Part shown: positions 51,691 through 62,057 of the stretch, in pieces
Layout: each line of letters opens with the position of its first letter
How positions within the stretch are numbered: the stretch's first letter is position 1
Assembly: GCA_019828595.1 (NCBI GenBank)
Contig: JAHQRK010000027.1
Coordinates: 1-64,000, forward strand
Source of the DNA: Aphanomyces cochlioides
Lineage: Eukaryota; Oomycota; Saprolegniomycetes; Saprolegniales; Verrucalvaceae
Length of the DNA: 64,000 bases
Direction of reading: 5' to 3'
Notes under the pieces: model-generated
The model's database searches: none
What the model was told of the DNA's origin: nothing
The model's input: the letters and a program-made list of their open reading frames with translations, nothing else
Translations under genes and position numbers: made by a program

Positions 51691-52000
51691 TATTGTCATT
51701 TTTTATGTGTCGTTGTGTCGTCTTGATGGGGCTTGGAATCGTTGTGCAATTTGTGCACCAGAGCGTTCACTTTGCTCCGAAATATGTCTTCATGCCTTGC
51801 TGCCCATTTTGATAGCTTCTCTTGAAGGATATGAATGTTATCGCATACTCTACTGTCATCTTGATTGTATCCTACGCTTTTGCGTCAGTAGCATGCACAA
51901 GTTGTCAACTTACGAGAGGATAGTAGTCAGATACAACATCATTCAGGTGATGGCGAAGCATGAACCGAACCATTTCCAGTGGAATGCCACGCGTAGATTG
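51690..52000 (-). pseudogene. Degenerate fragment of the same gene family (exon 4 and exon 2 pieces)
   Basis: Read on the minus strand, about 51,741-51,850 resembles the end of gene B exon 4: the plus-strand pattern TTGTGCACCAGAGCGTTCAC matches GTCGACCAGAGTGTTTAC of gene B, and GCTTCTCTTGAAGGATATGAA matches its GCGTCTTGAAGGATTTGAA. About 51,945-51,990 (GATGGCGAAGCATGAACCGAACC) matches gene B exon 2 (GATGGCGTAGCATGAACCGAACC). Exon 3 and most of exon 2 are missing or unrecognisable. This is an old relic lying just downstream of gene B in the same orientation. Confidence 0.6.
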
Positions 52001-52337
52001 TGCTACAATTGCTGTGTCGTCGCACTTGTTTCACTCAAGATAAGGCTTCCACTCGAATGATAGTGATGAATGCAAGGCATGACAACATCGTATTGAGAAG
52101 AGAATTGATACAGACTTGACAATGTACGCCCGTTCTCCAATAATTCTGAGTCCCATAAGCTTACTAGGCTAACATCCCAATGACACAAGGAGTGGAATCG
52201 ACGATCAACGCAATTTTGGCAATGAATGGGTCTCTCGACATCTTTCTCGAGAGGGGTTTGTGGATAAATGAGATTTGCTGAAGACTTGGTTTGCTCGCAG
52301 CTACATGCTAGACTGGCTGCTGTTATGATGAGTCGTC

Positions 52338-53605
52338 TCACTGGAGCATGAAGTTGTTGCGGACTTTGTCGACCAGAGTGTTTACTTTTTCACGGAATCT
52401 TTCTTCATGCTCTTCCGACCATTTTGCCAATGCGTCTTGAAGGATTTGAACTTTGTCGTCTTCTCCAGACTGGCTCACGTCCACGCCATAGCGTTTGGCA
52501 TACTCGTCCAAACTGATCCCAGAGTCGACCAGATTAGTCGAGACAAAAGTGGCAGTTCGGCCACGAGTTCGACCGTCAGGTAGCTGCCGCAAGTCCATCC
52601 TACACGGCCAATAGCTTTCATGTTGTTGGAGAATTGGTTTACCACACGACGTTGTAAATTGGACGCAATGGAACTTCAGACAGTTCATCGGCTTCGACTT
52701 GGCGAATTACCAGGACGCTTCGTCCAGCTTCATGGAATTGTGCTTGTAAAACTCTGACACTCGTGCTTTGAGTCTGCTTCGTCTGCACTTGATACAAGAC
52801 TGTGTTCTCTGTCCACTCGATCGCTTCCTACACATTTGCGTGAGATTGTCATGGATAACTTCCCAACAAACGATTGGTTGTCCTGATGCCATCTCCTCCA
52901 GATGATGGCGTAGCATGAACCGAACCATCTCAAGCGGCGCTGGCCAAATGTACTGCGAGTAGTCTTTGAAGTTTACACACATATCTCTGACGTCCAGCTT
53001 GAAGACCGTAGCATCTTCGTTGGACGATGCAATGGGAAAGTCTTGAAATACCACCGGCATGTTGTGGTACAGTTGTTGGGTGGCCCATTCCTTGCAATGC
53101 TTTCGGTGCAGTGGGTGGGCACTCAACGCAACGTACTGGAGTCGAAAAGGAGTACTCAGTGAAACCTATTGAATGACTGTGCGATGAGATGCAGACAAGT
53201 ATGTCGTCATCATACCGGTATTCTCTCTGCTTGTATGACGAATTGCGCCATGGCTTGATTGAGTTCTGCTTGGGTTTGGACTCGTTCAAACAGGTCGTCA
53301 TGTTCTGAGACAGTCAGACGATATTCTCTCTTCAATTGAGCCGCAATATCTCGCCACGAGAGCGCTAAGCCACGCAGTTGCCATTCGTTGTGACAATTTG
53401 GTTGCTGTCGTCGTGGGGCGACTGCTTGCAATCCACGTGCTTGGATTTCAAGCGCTGCTACCTGCGATCGGAGCCATTCGATTTCATCACGCTCTCTCTG
53501 TCTGTAATTTTGTCGCTTCTGCCGAAAGTACTGGCGCTTATCTGTCGCTGTCTTGTGTCTCTCTTGGATGGACTTGTCTTGAACAGCGACGGTCGTCGAG
53601 CTCAT
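52338..53605 (-). CDS. Gene B: bZIP-like transcription factor family protein, intact
   Basis: Four exons read on the minus strand: 53605-53216, 53165-52872, 52827-52643 and 52599-52338, with introns of 50, 44 and 43 nt, total 376 codons. The start MSSTTVAVQ is the only upstream ATG in frame. Residues 23-40 form a basic region (KRQYFRQKRQNYRQRERD) and Leu45, Leu52, Leu59 a zipper; Tyr26 stands where canonical bZIPs have Asn and Arg35 is the invariant Arg. Exon 2 continues with a CKEWATQQLYHN block and WPAPLEMVRFMLRHH, exon 3 with EWTENTVLY and RQVEADEL, and exon 4 with MDLRQLPDGRT and a helical tail. A nuclear DNA-binding role is inferred from the bZIP. The rest resembles proteins often annotated in oomycetes as M96 mating-specific-like or START-like, a recollection not tested here. 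A palindromic ACACTA motif lies 73 bp upstream. Confidence 0.82.
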
Positions 53606-53677
53606 GTTGTTGCAAGTAGTGCCAACTGAAACTTACTGAAACTTTCCTTTGATCAACATCGAGCATCATCTTGACAG

Positions 53678-53719
53678 TAACACTATTTAGTGTTATATGA
53701 TTTGGGTATTTAGTGTGAA
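53678..53719. promoter_or_regulatory. Palindromic TAACACTATTTAGTGTTA site upstream of gene B
   Basis: A perfect inverted repeat, TAACACTA-TT-TAGTGTTA (53,678-53,695), lies 73 bp upstream of the gene B ATG. A second half-site TATTTAGTGTGAA follows at 53,707. It has the form of a dimer-binding site and is the best-formed example of the motif repeated across the cluster. Confidence 0.55.
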
Positions 53720-53773
53720 TGAATGAATGTGTTCATCATTCGAAAGGAGGGCAGGAATGTTGGTGGATAACCA

Positions 53774-54060
53774 TTAAATAGTGTAAACATGTGAATGTTA
53801 CACCAAGGTGGTGCAAGAAAGGTCTCTGATTGGTGTTCCGAAATTTTGCCCGACTTTTTGACTGACCGGTTTGGCTTGCCTTTCACAATTTTGGAACAAA
53901 AACACAATCACAGCTGTAAAATAATGCCTGAAGAACTCAAATAGTGTAAGTCTTAATTTAGTGTGAGAAAATGAAGGTGGAGGAATGTTTGCAAAATATC
54001 AATGAAGCAGTAAATAGTGTAAGTTTCAAATGTTTGATTAGCATCATCAAATAGTGTAAC
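53774..54060. promoter_or_regulatory. Cluster of five TAAATAGTGT motifs between genes B and C
   Basis: TTAAATAGTGTAAAC (53,774), AAATAGTGTAAG (53,939), TTTAGTGTGAG (53,957), TAAATAGTGTAAG (54,011) and AAATAGTGTAAC (54,049) occur in under 300 bp, all in the same orientation. The spacer has no supported gene. The density is far above chance for a 10-12-bp sequence. Confidence 0.5.
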
Positions 54061-54097
54061 AGTGTCGACAATCGTCGGCATCACCATCGAAGATTGA

Positions 54098-54283
54098 CGC
54101 CGTGTTTTTCGTGCTTATCGAGACGTCACCGGGGGAGATGTAGAGTGGGAAGGTGGCAACTTTGCAGTAGAAGCATTTGGCGAAACATTGCCGCCGTTTG
54201 CTCGTTCCCAGGATTTATGGTTTCATCATGACAAGTCAGCGTCCATGAGCTCAACATGGCGAGTACGCAACTCATGACGACCA
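54098..54283 (+). other. Coding-like remnant, unidentified
   Basis: One plus frame is open from a TGA near 54,095 to a TGA near 54,281 and reads VFRAYRDVTGGDVEWEGG followed by more low-bias protein-like sequence, with no ATG at the start. It does not match the neighbouring family by eye. It may be an exon fragment of another gene or chance. Confidence 0.2.
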
Positions 54284-55705
54284 CGAGAGAGTTTCCCGGC
54301 AAAAACAAGACAGCGCCTGGAAGATTTCTCTCGACTCAGAGTCCGAGAGGAATGATCTGGGCTCGCCGTGCAGAGTCCAACGCCACTGCAATTTGAACGT
54401 TCTTGATGTCGAAACTTGATGCCGAGAGTCTGTCAGCAAGAGATCTTTCCACAAGCGAGGGAGCAATAAGTTGACTCGACGGCGCAATTGTTTCTCCGTC
54501 GCGATAGCTTGCTCCGAAAGAAAACATCGCAAAACTTGAATCTTGCTCGAGTCGTCTTTCAAATGCGTCGTGTCGGCACCAACTTTCTCGGCCACGCTGT
54601 CGAAGCTCCCAAGCCCGATTGAATGAGCTCGGTCGAGCCAATGTTGACCATCCGCGCTAACGTGCGCTCTCTGTCCAGACGCCTGAGATCAATCCTACAA
54701 GGCCAAACGCGCAATTCCACGTCGCCAGAAGATTCCTTACCAGTAGAGACCTTGCGCCTGATACAATGCAAAGTCGCAAAGGTCGTCGCCTTGGATCTGC
54801 CGCATCACAAAGACGCACCTGTCAGCTTCGTAGAATTGAGCTTGCAGCGAGCAGACGCCAGTCTCGTCATCGTGCATTGGTTTGCGTTTATGGTAGTACA
54901 AGACGGTGTTCTCTGTCCACTCGATGGGCTCCTATGTGCAGTTGAGAATTCGCAACGGGAGGCAAGTATCAGCTTACAACTTGGACCCGCTTGGCGCCGC
55001 CGACATCTTCGATCGTCCCAGCACCGTCCAACATTTCGCTGAGGTAGTGCCGGAGCACGTACCGAGACACTTCAAGGGGAGCCGGCCAAATGCACTGCGA
55101 GTAGTCCTTGCAGGTGATCGAAGTCCCAGAGACATCCATGTCGAAGATGAATACATCTTCGTCCGCCGCTACGTGTGGAAAGAAGTGGTAGACAGCGTCC
55201 GTGTTGAAGTACATCTGCTGAGTCGCCCATTCTTTCGCCTGCTTGCGTGCATCTACCTGACTTGGCAGGGACACCTCTTGCCACCGAACAAGAGCTTTCG
55301 GGGAGATCTATCGTCCGAGATTCGATGAGTTGAGGACTTGAAGGACGAACTTACTGGAATGCACTCGGTTGACGTGACCCACTTGGCCATTTCAGCCACA
55401 AGAACTCGATACGCCTCGACCTTATGGGCCAACGCGTTACGCTCAGCAATGACGGCGCTGTTCTCTCGCTTCAAGTGCATCGCGATCGATTGCCACGACA
55501 ATGCTATCTCATCTCGGTCACTCCGATGTGATCCCTGACCGGCTTGCAGATATCCATCCAACTGTGCTTGGAGTGCAGTCAACTGGGCTCGGAGAGGGTC
55601 GATGAGCTCTCGTCTCTGACGGCGGGAGCTCCGCTGCTTCTCTCGGAAGTACTCTCGTCGACGCGCAGTCGCCTCATCAACTTGACCTTGCTTGCCATGC
55701 ACCAT
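54272..55705 (-). pseudogene. Gene C: bZIP-like family member with a frameshift in the last exon
   Basis: Minus-strand exons by paralogue comparison: 55705-55355, 55307-54978, 54931-54741, and from 54694 on. The start MVHGKQGQVDEA matches MVQGKQGDVDDA of gene D, which decides it over earlier ATGs. The basic region is RRREYFREKQRSSRRQRREL, with Tyr at the canonical Asn position. Exon 2 begins ISPKALVRWQEVSL, exon 3 has EWTENTVLYY and DRCVFVMRQIQGDDL, exon 4 begins IDLRRLDRERT. Near 54,605-54,611 one base is missing (GGGAGCTTCGAC, paralogue frame needs one more base), so translation ends at about 54,559. After the shift the original frame is open to 54,272, running ~40 codons past gene D's end. 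It lies 157 bp downstream of gene D in the same orientation as a tandem duplicate. It might still make a C-truncated protein. Confidence 0.75.
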
Positions 55706-55861
55706 GAGGAATTGAGTTGTGACAACCGGACGAGTGCATCTCTCGGAAATGGTGGTGCACGACCAGCACAAATGGATGACGCCACTCCCTCCAGATGCGA
55801 TTCCATGAGTCATGAACTCTCCTCTTGCGATGCACATTGAGATAGACGTAGCTCTGTATTA

Positions 55862-57144
55862 TCAAGAGGACGCAGCATCATGTTGAGTGCACGTCAGCAA
55901 GAGTTCATTCCACAAGCGCGCCAGCAACAAGTTGATTTGACGGCGCAGATTTCTCTCGTGTGTGAAAGCGCGCTCACCCAAAACGCGCTGCAAGACTTGA
56001 ATCTTTCCCGCTTCATCTAGATGGCTCGTGTCGACGCCGACTTGTTTTGCCATGTTGTCCAAGCTCCAGGCGCCAGATTGAGTCAGTTCCATCGACCCAA
56101 GATTGACCATCCGCGCTAATGTGCGACCGCCGTCGAGGCGTCTCAGGTCGATCCTACACTGCCATGAGCGACCACTTCAACAGACTTGTTTACCAAAGAA
56201 GCCCTTGTGCTTGACGCAGTGGGAAGTCGCAAAGCTCGTCACCTTGAATCTGCCGCAGCACAAAGACGCATCTGTCGGCCTCATGGAATTGAGCTTGCAG
56301 CGAGCTTGCGCCGATCTGCTCGTCATTCCCTGGCTTGGGTTTGAAGTAGTACAAGACGGTGTTTTCCGTCCACTCGGTCGTGTCCTAGAAGCAATCGCGC
56401 CTCAGCGCATCCAAGGAGACATTTCAACTTACGACTTGGACGGTGCCAAAGCCGTCGGACATCTCGCTCATGTAATGCCGGAGCATGTAGCGAGCGACTT
56501 CAAGCGGAGCCGGCCACACGCACTGCGAGTACTCTGTGAAGTTGACCCAAGTCCCAGAGACGTCCATGCTAAAGACAAATGGATCATCGTCCTCTGGCGC
56601 TTGAGGAAACGAGCGGAAGGCGGCATCCGTGTTGTAATACATTTGCTGTGTCGCCCATTCTTTTGCCTGCTTGCGAGCTTCTCCATGCCCTCGAAGGGAT
56701 ACGTCATGCCACCGAACGACCGCTCTGGGGGATATCTACCGTCCGAGGTCAATCAGTTGAGGGCTTGAAGCATGGACTTACTGGAATTCTCTCGGTTGAA
56801 GTGACCCACTGGAGCATGTCGTACACAAGTGAGCGGTATGTCTCGACTTCCTTGACCAAGGTATCACGTTCTGCGATGATCGCGCGATTCTCTCTCTTCA
56901 AATGCGTTGCAATCGACTGCCATGACAGCGCCATATCATCTTGTCGGATACACAGAGCAGTGGATTGTGATCCACGGCTGCGATTCCGACAAGAGCTGAC
57001 TTGTGCTTGGAGCTCAATGAGCTGGGCTTTCAGTCGGTCGACTTCTAGTCGTTTCTGAAGGCGGGAATTCCGTTTCTTCTCTCGGAAATACTCTCTTCGA
57101 CGGACGAGCGCATCGTCCACGTCACCTTGTTTGCCTTGGACCAT
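55862..57144 (-). CDS. Gene D: bZIP-like transcription factor family protein, intact
   Basis: Four minus-strand exons: 57144-56782, 56735-56433, 56384-56194 and 56153-55862, with introns of 46, 48 and 40 nt, total 382 codons. The start MVQGKQGDVDD is chosen because gene C aligns from the same Met; an in-frame ATG also exists at 57213. Residues 15-33 are the basic region (RRREYFREKKRNSR...), with Tyr19 at the usual Asn position, Arg28 invariant, and Leu38 and Leu45 in the zipper. Exon 2 begins ISPRAVVRWHDVSLRG and has KQAKEWATQQMYYNTDAAF and WPAPLEVARYMLRHY. Exon 3 has EADRCVFVLRQIQGDELC. Exon 4 carries the RxLDGGRT motif and a helical tail. It is presumed nuclear and DNA-binding from the bZIP. 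Unlike A, B, F, G and H it has no ACACTATTTA motif in its upstream spacer. Confidence 0.82.
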
Positions 57145-57665
57145 TTCTGAACTGTGCGCTGGCCAACATGCGGTCTTGGAAGTCTCAGAATGCTTGTGGT
57201 GAACCATCATCATGAACTACACTCTTCCTCGATGATGCCAGTCCCCAGGATGCGAACAATCGGACGTCACGTCTGCTCGATTCACGCAGATTGCTCACAG
57301 CACAGCAGCCAAACTCTGCATACTGTCGCTTGCCGCTCGGTTCTCTTGTGGACCTCTCATGGCGATCCTCTTGGAATCGAAGTCCTTTTGCTACACCAAG
57401 GAGAAGGTTTCCCTGGAAAGCGGAGCTTCGGACTCGGACAGCCCATGAAGTGGTGAAGGGCATTCAGTTGAATTCCTCGTTATGCTATGGCGTTGATTGC
57501 GACTTGGTTGCTAGCTGGAGTCAAAACTGGATGATTGTTCATCCCCGGGCCACATGATGTCGTCCAATGCCTCCTTCCCGAAAAGGCACTGCGAGATGCA
57601 GACACAGGGCATTCTATGGAAAACTTGGCGTGACTTTGGCGGTAATACGCTCGAAGGCGTTGTCG
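57145..57665. other. Spacer between genes D and F, no recognised gene
   Basis: Open frames occur on both strands (57185-57463 minus, 57154-57456 plus, 57291-57557 plus), overlapping each other. None shows family motifs or clear splice context. It should contain the promoter of gene D and the 3' region of gene F. Confidence 0.4.
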
Positions 57666-58917
57666 TTAGCTTGGTGGAGTTGCCAGACGCATTGGCATGA
57701 CTTCGTGCTGAATCTTGTCCAACGCGTTGATAACCTTGCTTTGCGAAATCTGCTCATTGGCACATGAACGCTCGGCCAACTCGAGTCGAATGGCGTGGAT
57801 CTTGTCCGTCTCTTCCAAGTGAGTCGTGTCAAGATCAAGCTGCTTGGACCATTCGTCGAGACTACCAAGACCCGAGTCGATCAAATGAATAGGGACAACA
57901 TTGACAGAACGCACGAGGGTGCGACCGTCGCGCAGCCGTCGCAAATCCGTCCTACAACGTTGAAACAGCATGATCACAACATGAGCACGAGGGAAGACGC
58001 AAACCATGAGAGTATCTGCATTTGACGCAGAGGATCGTTGCAAAGTTCGTCGCCTTGGATGTGACGCATCACAACGACGCGTCGATCTGCTTCGTGAAGT
58101 GAGCTTGAATGGAGCTAGCCAGGGTTGTTGGATCAGCGGAACGAGGCATCACAGGCTTGAATCGATACAAGACAATGTTGTCCGTCCACTCGACTGACGC
58201 CTACGCTCTTTTGTCAGGTGGAAAGTGTGAGTCAAAGACGAACAAGTGGCTTGGAGCCCATGGAAATGTCATCGAGATGGTGGCGTAGGACGTATCGAGC
58301 AACTTCGAGCGGTGCTGGCCACACGTTCTGGGTGTATTCGACTATGTTGGCGCTCAAATCCTCGACATCCAAGTTGAGTGCGAACACGTCTTCGTCGAGT
58401 GTTGCTTGTGGGAAATGTAGAAATGCCAGTCAGTGTTGTGGTACATTTGCTGCGTTGCCCATTCCTTGCAGTACTTTCGATGGAGAAGATCTCCACTCAA
58501 CGCTATATGCTGCCATTGAACGAAGTTTCGCGGAGTGATCTAGAACATGACGCGTGAGCAAAAATGGACTTGTCGGTTCAAAACCCACTGGAATACTCTC
58601 TGCCAAAATGATGAACTGCTGCATGGCTCGAGACAATTTCTGTTGCTCTTGAACGCGTTCAGCGAAGTAGCATTGCTCCTTTACTACTGCCCGAGCGTCT
58701 CGTTGTAGTCGCATTGCGATCATTTGCCACGAGAGCGCCAAACTACTTTCGTCGCCCTCTCGTTGAACCGGTTCTGGTTGTGGTTGAGCGTGGCGGGACA
58801 GGGCCGCAACTTGCATCTCCAGATCGGCCAATCGATTACGGAGCCATTCGACTTCTTCACGCTCTCTTTGTCTGCTGCCTAGCCGCTTTCCATGAAGGTT
58901 TGCCGTCCGTCGGCCAT
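57666..58917 (-). pseudogene. Gene F: bZIP-like family member with three one-base frameshifts
   Basis: Minus-strand exons by comparison: 58917-58589, 58539-58244, 58200-58005 and 57951-57666, with introns of 49, 43 and 53 nt. Exon 2 (296 nt) and exon 3 (196 nt) are each one base off a phase-keeping length. The lesions are one base missing in the basic region (~58,886-58,891, GGAAAGCGG), one in exon 2 (~58,418-58,423, TTTCTAC), and one in exon 3 (~58,091-58,101, CTTCACGAAG). Around them the frame is otherwise intact: RQREREEVEWLRNRL, ALSWQMIAMRLQRD, HRKYCKEWATQQMYHNTD, WPAPLEVARYVLRHHL, ILVLYRF-like exon 3 and TDLRRLRDGRTLVRSVN in exon 4. All are single-base losses, two in homopolymers, so sequence error is a real alternative. 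The upstream side carries ACACTATTTA motifs. Confidence 0.75.
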
Positions 58918-58956
58918 AATCGTCAACTTCAAATTAGAGTCGCCCTCCCTGAACTA

Positions 58957-59030
58957 TACACTATATTAGACTGAATATACACTATTTAATAATATTATAC
59001 TAAATTAGCTCATCTGTAATTAGTGTGAAG
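58957..59030. promoter_or_regulatory. ACACTATTTA motif group upstream of gene F
   Basis: TACACTATATTAG (58,957), ATACACTATTTAAT (58,977) and TAATTAGTGTGAAG (about 59,017) lie 40-115 bp upstream of the gene F ATG (minus strand). The first two are in tandem about 20 bp apart. The third is in reverse orientation. Confidence 0.5.
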
Positions 59031-59370
59031 TGATTGTTTACCAGGATTGAAGTCGGACAAGTGCGAAGGTCCTGAATGTTGTCAAGGACGTCAGAGCGCG
59101 GAGGAGGTGCTTTCGTTTGATGAAATAACGCCGCAGAGAGAAAGATCGACTCAAAGTGGAAAATTTCCGGACTCATTTGGCGAAGTGATTCCTCCATTCA
59201 AAGCAGCTAGCAAAGCGCCATTGACACGCAAAACAGGATGGCTTGGCTGTTTCCACGAGAAACAAAGCTATCCGCAAGACAGAACAGATTCTACGATCGC
59301 TGCAGAGCGCAATTCACTCGGGTGAGTATTCTTCTTACACAAAAATGTCTTCCAGCCCATCGTTCAAGCC
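59031..59370. other. Spacer, no supported gene
   Basis: Overlapping plus-strand frames start near 59,047 and 59,238 but have no recognisable domain. The short stretch ACGATCGCTGCAGAGCGCAA (~59,294) recalls the IAERN codons of family exon 1, too briefly to call. Confidence 0.3.
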
Positions 59371-59379
59371 CACCAACGT

Positions 59380-59440
59380 CAATCCATTCCGTCTCTTCTC
59401 GCTCTGCAATTTTGTCGCTTTCCACGAAAGTCATGGTTGC
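59380..59440 (-). pseudogene. Short relic of a bZIP basic-region exon
   Basis: The plus strand CTGCAATTTTGTCGCTTTCC followed by ACGAAAGTCATGG parallels the gene B exon 1 antisense CTGTAATTTTGTCGCTTCTG followed by CCGAAAGTACTGG, i.e. the codons for FRxKRQN. Only about 60 bp are recognisable. An AGTGT motif (TATTAGTGTTTG, ~59,468) lies about 30 bp away on the side expected for its promoter. It is a remnant of another minus-strand copy. Confidence 0.5.
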
Positions 59441-60012
59441 CATCTCCAAAAGTTACAATCCACCATATATTAGTGTTTGTTACATTATTTGACTTGTCCT
59501 GCTTGCAATGCTCCACATTGCGTTAGGATCCGAGGGAAGTGTAAAGTTTGTTTTTACAATTGTTTGTTCAATTCCCGTGCCATTTTTGGGAACTGAAGTC
59601 AAATTTACGTCATGAATTTTAGTTTTTATTTCACTCCAAATCATCTCCTATAATAGAAATCTCGCATCAACCAATAAATTGTGCGAACACAGTGCAACAT
59701 TCGTTCTTTTGGATAATTTATACGTACATTACGTTATTGGCATACTTACAACATGTCAACTGTTCTCATATTTGCATCCTTTTCGTGTGCTGTGTCAAAT
59801 TCTTCGTAATTCGGGTTCCATACCCATATTACCCATTTAATTTACTTCGAAATTCGTTCGTTTACAAATTTCAAGAAATCGGTACAGCAACAGCAACAAC
59901 AGCAACAACAGCAGACACCCCTCCAGAAGGAACTAACCTTCGGTGAAGTGGGATATCGGAGATATCCTCGTACAGACTTCCCTCGGAATATAGTCTGGAG
60001 AAGAATTGACAA
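59441..60012. other. AT-rich spacer with a CAA/CAG microsatellite
   Basis: At about 59,884-59,915 a run of CAA/CAG triplets would encode poly-Gln in one frame. That frame continues as TPLQKELTFGEVGYRRYPRT and on to a TGA near 60,025, which looks protein-like but lacks a clear start. No gene is called. Confidence 0.35.
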
Positions 60013-60013
60013 T

Positions 60014-60026
60014 AAAATAGTGTGAA
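60014..60026. promoter_or_regulatory. AAAATAGTGTGAA motif upstream of gene G
   Basis: One copy of the cluster-wide motif lies about 90 bp before the gene G start codon. Confidence 0.45.
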
Positions 60027-60114
60027 ATGATGTAATTAGCCTTAAGGAGTGATGGTCACACTCATTCTAAGAGGGTGTTTGTACTGATGAATGTTTGTAG
60101 AGCATCAGACAAAG

Positions 60115-61398
60115 ATGGAAAGCTGGATTGAAGTCGACGACAACGCCGTGGTTCTCGATGCCGTCAACGGCGTCCTAGAGCGAAGGAAATACTTTCGGGA
60201 GAAGAAACGAAGCTACAGACAGAAAGAACGATACGAATTGGAAAGTCTCAGGACTCAGTTGGCTCAGCTACAGCTCCATGTCAAGCAGTTGGCTCAACAA
60301 CAAAGACAGCGACAAACAAAGATGCAAGGCGGGATGATTCAGCTGACTCCTGGAGAACGATAGCTATGCTCACGAAACGACAAAGCCGTTTGGTTACTGT
60401 GGAGCACGAGGAACTATCTCAGCGAGTGGCGGCTTCTAGTGAGCTCGTCGGTGCGATGCAGCAGTGGGTCCTGCTCGCAGAAAGCATTCCAGTATGATAG
60501 CAACATTGACTCGCAATACTGAATCCTCTGCGAAGTAGATATCACCGAAGGCTATCGTTCGATGGCAGCATGTGTCGTTGAGTGAACAACCCAACTCAAG
60601 AAAGTTAGGCATGGAGTGGGCGAAACAGCAAATGTACCACAACACTGACGCTGCCTTCCGCACGTTTCCGCAATCATCTCCTCATGATGAGTTTGTGGCA
60701 TTCAATATTGAAGTGGCTGATGAATGGGTCAACTTCTCGGAATCTGCACAATATGTTTGGTCTGCACCTCTCGAAGTGGCTCGATTCATGCTGCGCCATC
60801 ATCTCAAGGACATCGCCGTCGGTTTCAACACCCTCAACCTTGTACGGGCTGAGCTACATCCATTTCGCTCACCTTGCTTTGTACAGGAAGCTGCCGAATG
60901 GACAGAAAACACAGTCTTGTATCGATTGAAGCCTCCCTTGGCTCCTGGGGACGACTCGTCCACCGCAGTCAGCACGCTCCAAGCTCATTTTCACGAAGCT
61001 GACAGGTGTGTCTTTGTGGAACGGCAGATTCAAGGCGACGACCTCTGTGAACTTCCATTACGTCAGACGCAGACATTTGTCTGGTAAGTTCTCTGTCGAA
61101 TGAAGGTAGCTCATGCAATCTAGGATGGATCTGAGGCGGCTAGACGGTTGTCGTACGTACATCAGCTCGCATGATGACCTTTGGAACTTTGCACGTTCTT
61201 CAATCTGGCGAAGGCAGTCTTGACGAGTTAGCCGAGCTTGTCGGTGTCGATCCGTCTGGCATGAACATCTCAGACAAGGCCAAAGAACTGCGAAAAGTTC
61301 AGGCGGAGAGCGCTTACGAACGTGCCAAAGAGTTTCAAGCTCGAGTCAACGCAATGCTAGCCTACTTGAGCAAACAACTCTTGCTCGAGAAGGTCTGA
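60115..61398 (+). pseudogene. Gene G: bZIP-like family member with two frameshifts
   Basis: Exons by comparison with gene H: 60115-60491, 60539-60841, 60887-61083 and 61124-61398, with introns of 47, 45 and 40 nt. The start MESWIEVDDNAVVLDAVN aligns with gene H; an ATG at 60091 is an alternative. The basic region RRKYFREKKRSYRQKER matches H. The frame breaks near 60,325-60,332 (one base short, before the SWRTIAM segment). It breaks again in exon 4, where CGTA is tandemly duplicated (61,152-61,159; H has a single equivalent). Exons 2 and 3 are intact, with ISPKAIVRWQHVSLSEQP, WSAPLEVARFMLRHHL and EADRCVFVERQIQGDDL. G and H are same-strand tandem duplicates. The 4-bp duplication is hard to explain as a homopolymer error and favours a true pseudogene. 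Confidence 0.75.
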
Positions 61399-61630
61399 CA
61401 GCTTTTGGAGCTCATACTCTTAGAATCCCACGATGAAATGAGCTCACATCTTGAGGCTATTTGCTTGGCTTGGGCAATCTTCTCTCGCAGTACAAACCAT
61501 TGAAAGTCCCCTTCATTCGAAATTCCTCGTTTTGTTGCCCTGCATTGCTTCTTAACGACAACGCGGATCTGCTTGAGATAAGAAAACTAATCGCACTGTA
61601 CGTCTCGGAGAGCCTGACAACGCCGCGTCG

Positions 61631-61906
61631 GTCTCGGACGCTGTCCATTGAGTCCTTGCTTGACGGAAATACTCAAAGAGTCCTTGCTCGATCGAAATAC
61701 TTTCGCGAGAAAAAACGATCACCTCACGACTCTATTGGCAAAGCAAAAACTTCATTCTCACATTGCGACTTCGCAATCAAGCGTCGAAGCGGTAAACAAA
61801 GACGCTTTGACCGCGAGCATCACGAACTTACCAAACAAGTCGAACTTCATCGCTAACTCATCGGCACCATGCAGCATTTTGTCACTTTAGCAGAGAGCAT
61901 TCCGGC
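61631..61906 (+). pseudogene. Partial exon 1 relic between genes G and H
   Basis: The stretch GGACGCTGTCCATTGAGTCC and RSKYFREKKRS, then HHELTKQVELH, QHFVTLAESIP, follow gene H exon 1. It has an internal duplication of the GAGTCCTTGCT segment, scrambled middle codons and a TAA at 61,854-61,856 where H reads a Lys/Arg-Lys pair. Exons 2-4 are absent before gene H begins. It is a truncated tandem duplicate. Confidence 0.65.
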
Positions 61907-62057
61907 ACATCGAAGGTCATCGGATCAAGCTTCTCCAACCACGACAGTAGTCACCGCATGGATCTTGATCTACGTGAGGGCAAGCAAGTTCCGCTGGAAG
62001 TTTCATGCTTCACCACATGCCAAAGTTCATGTTCACTTATATCGTAAATAGTATGAC

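Noticed and set aside
54623..55328. Two ~140-codon plus-strand frames opposite gene C
   Set aside because: Both are antisense to conserved family exons of gene C and show no domain of their own.
56103..56768. 221-codon plus-strand frame opposite gene D
   Set aside because: It lies antisense to exons 2-4 and introns of gene D, whose family motifs and splice sites are clear. It is a shadow frame.
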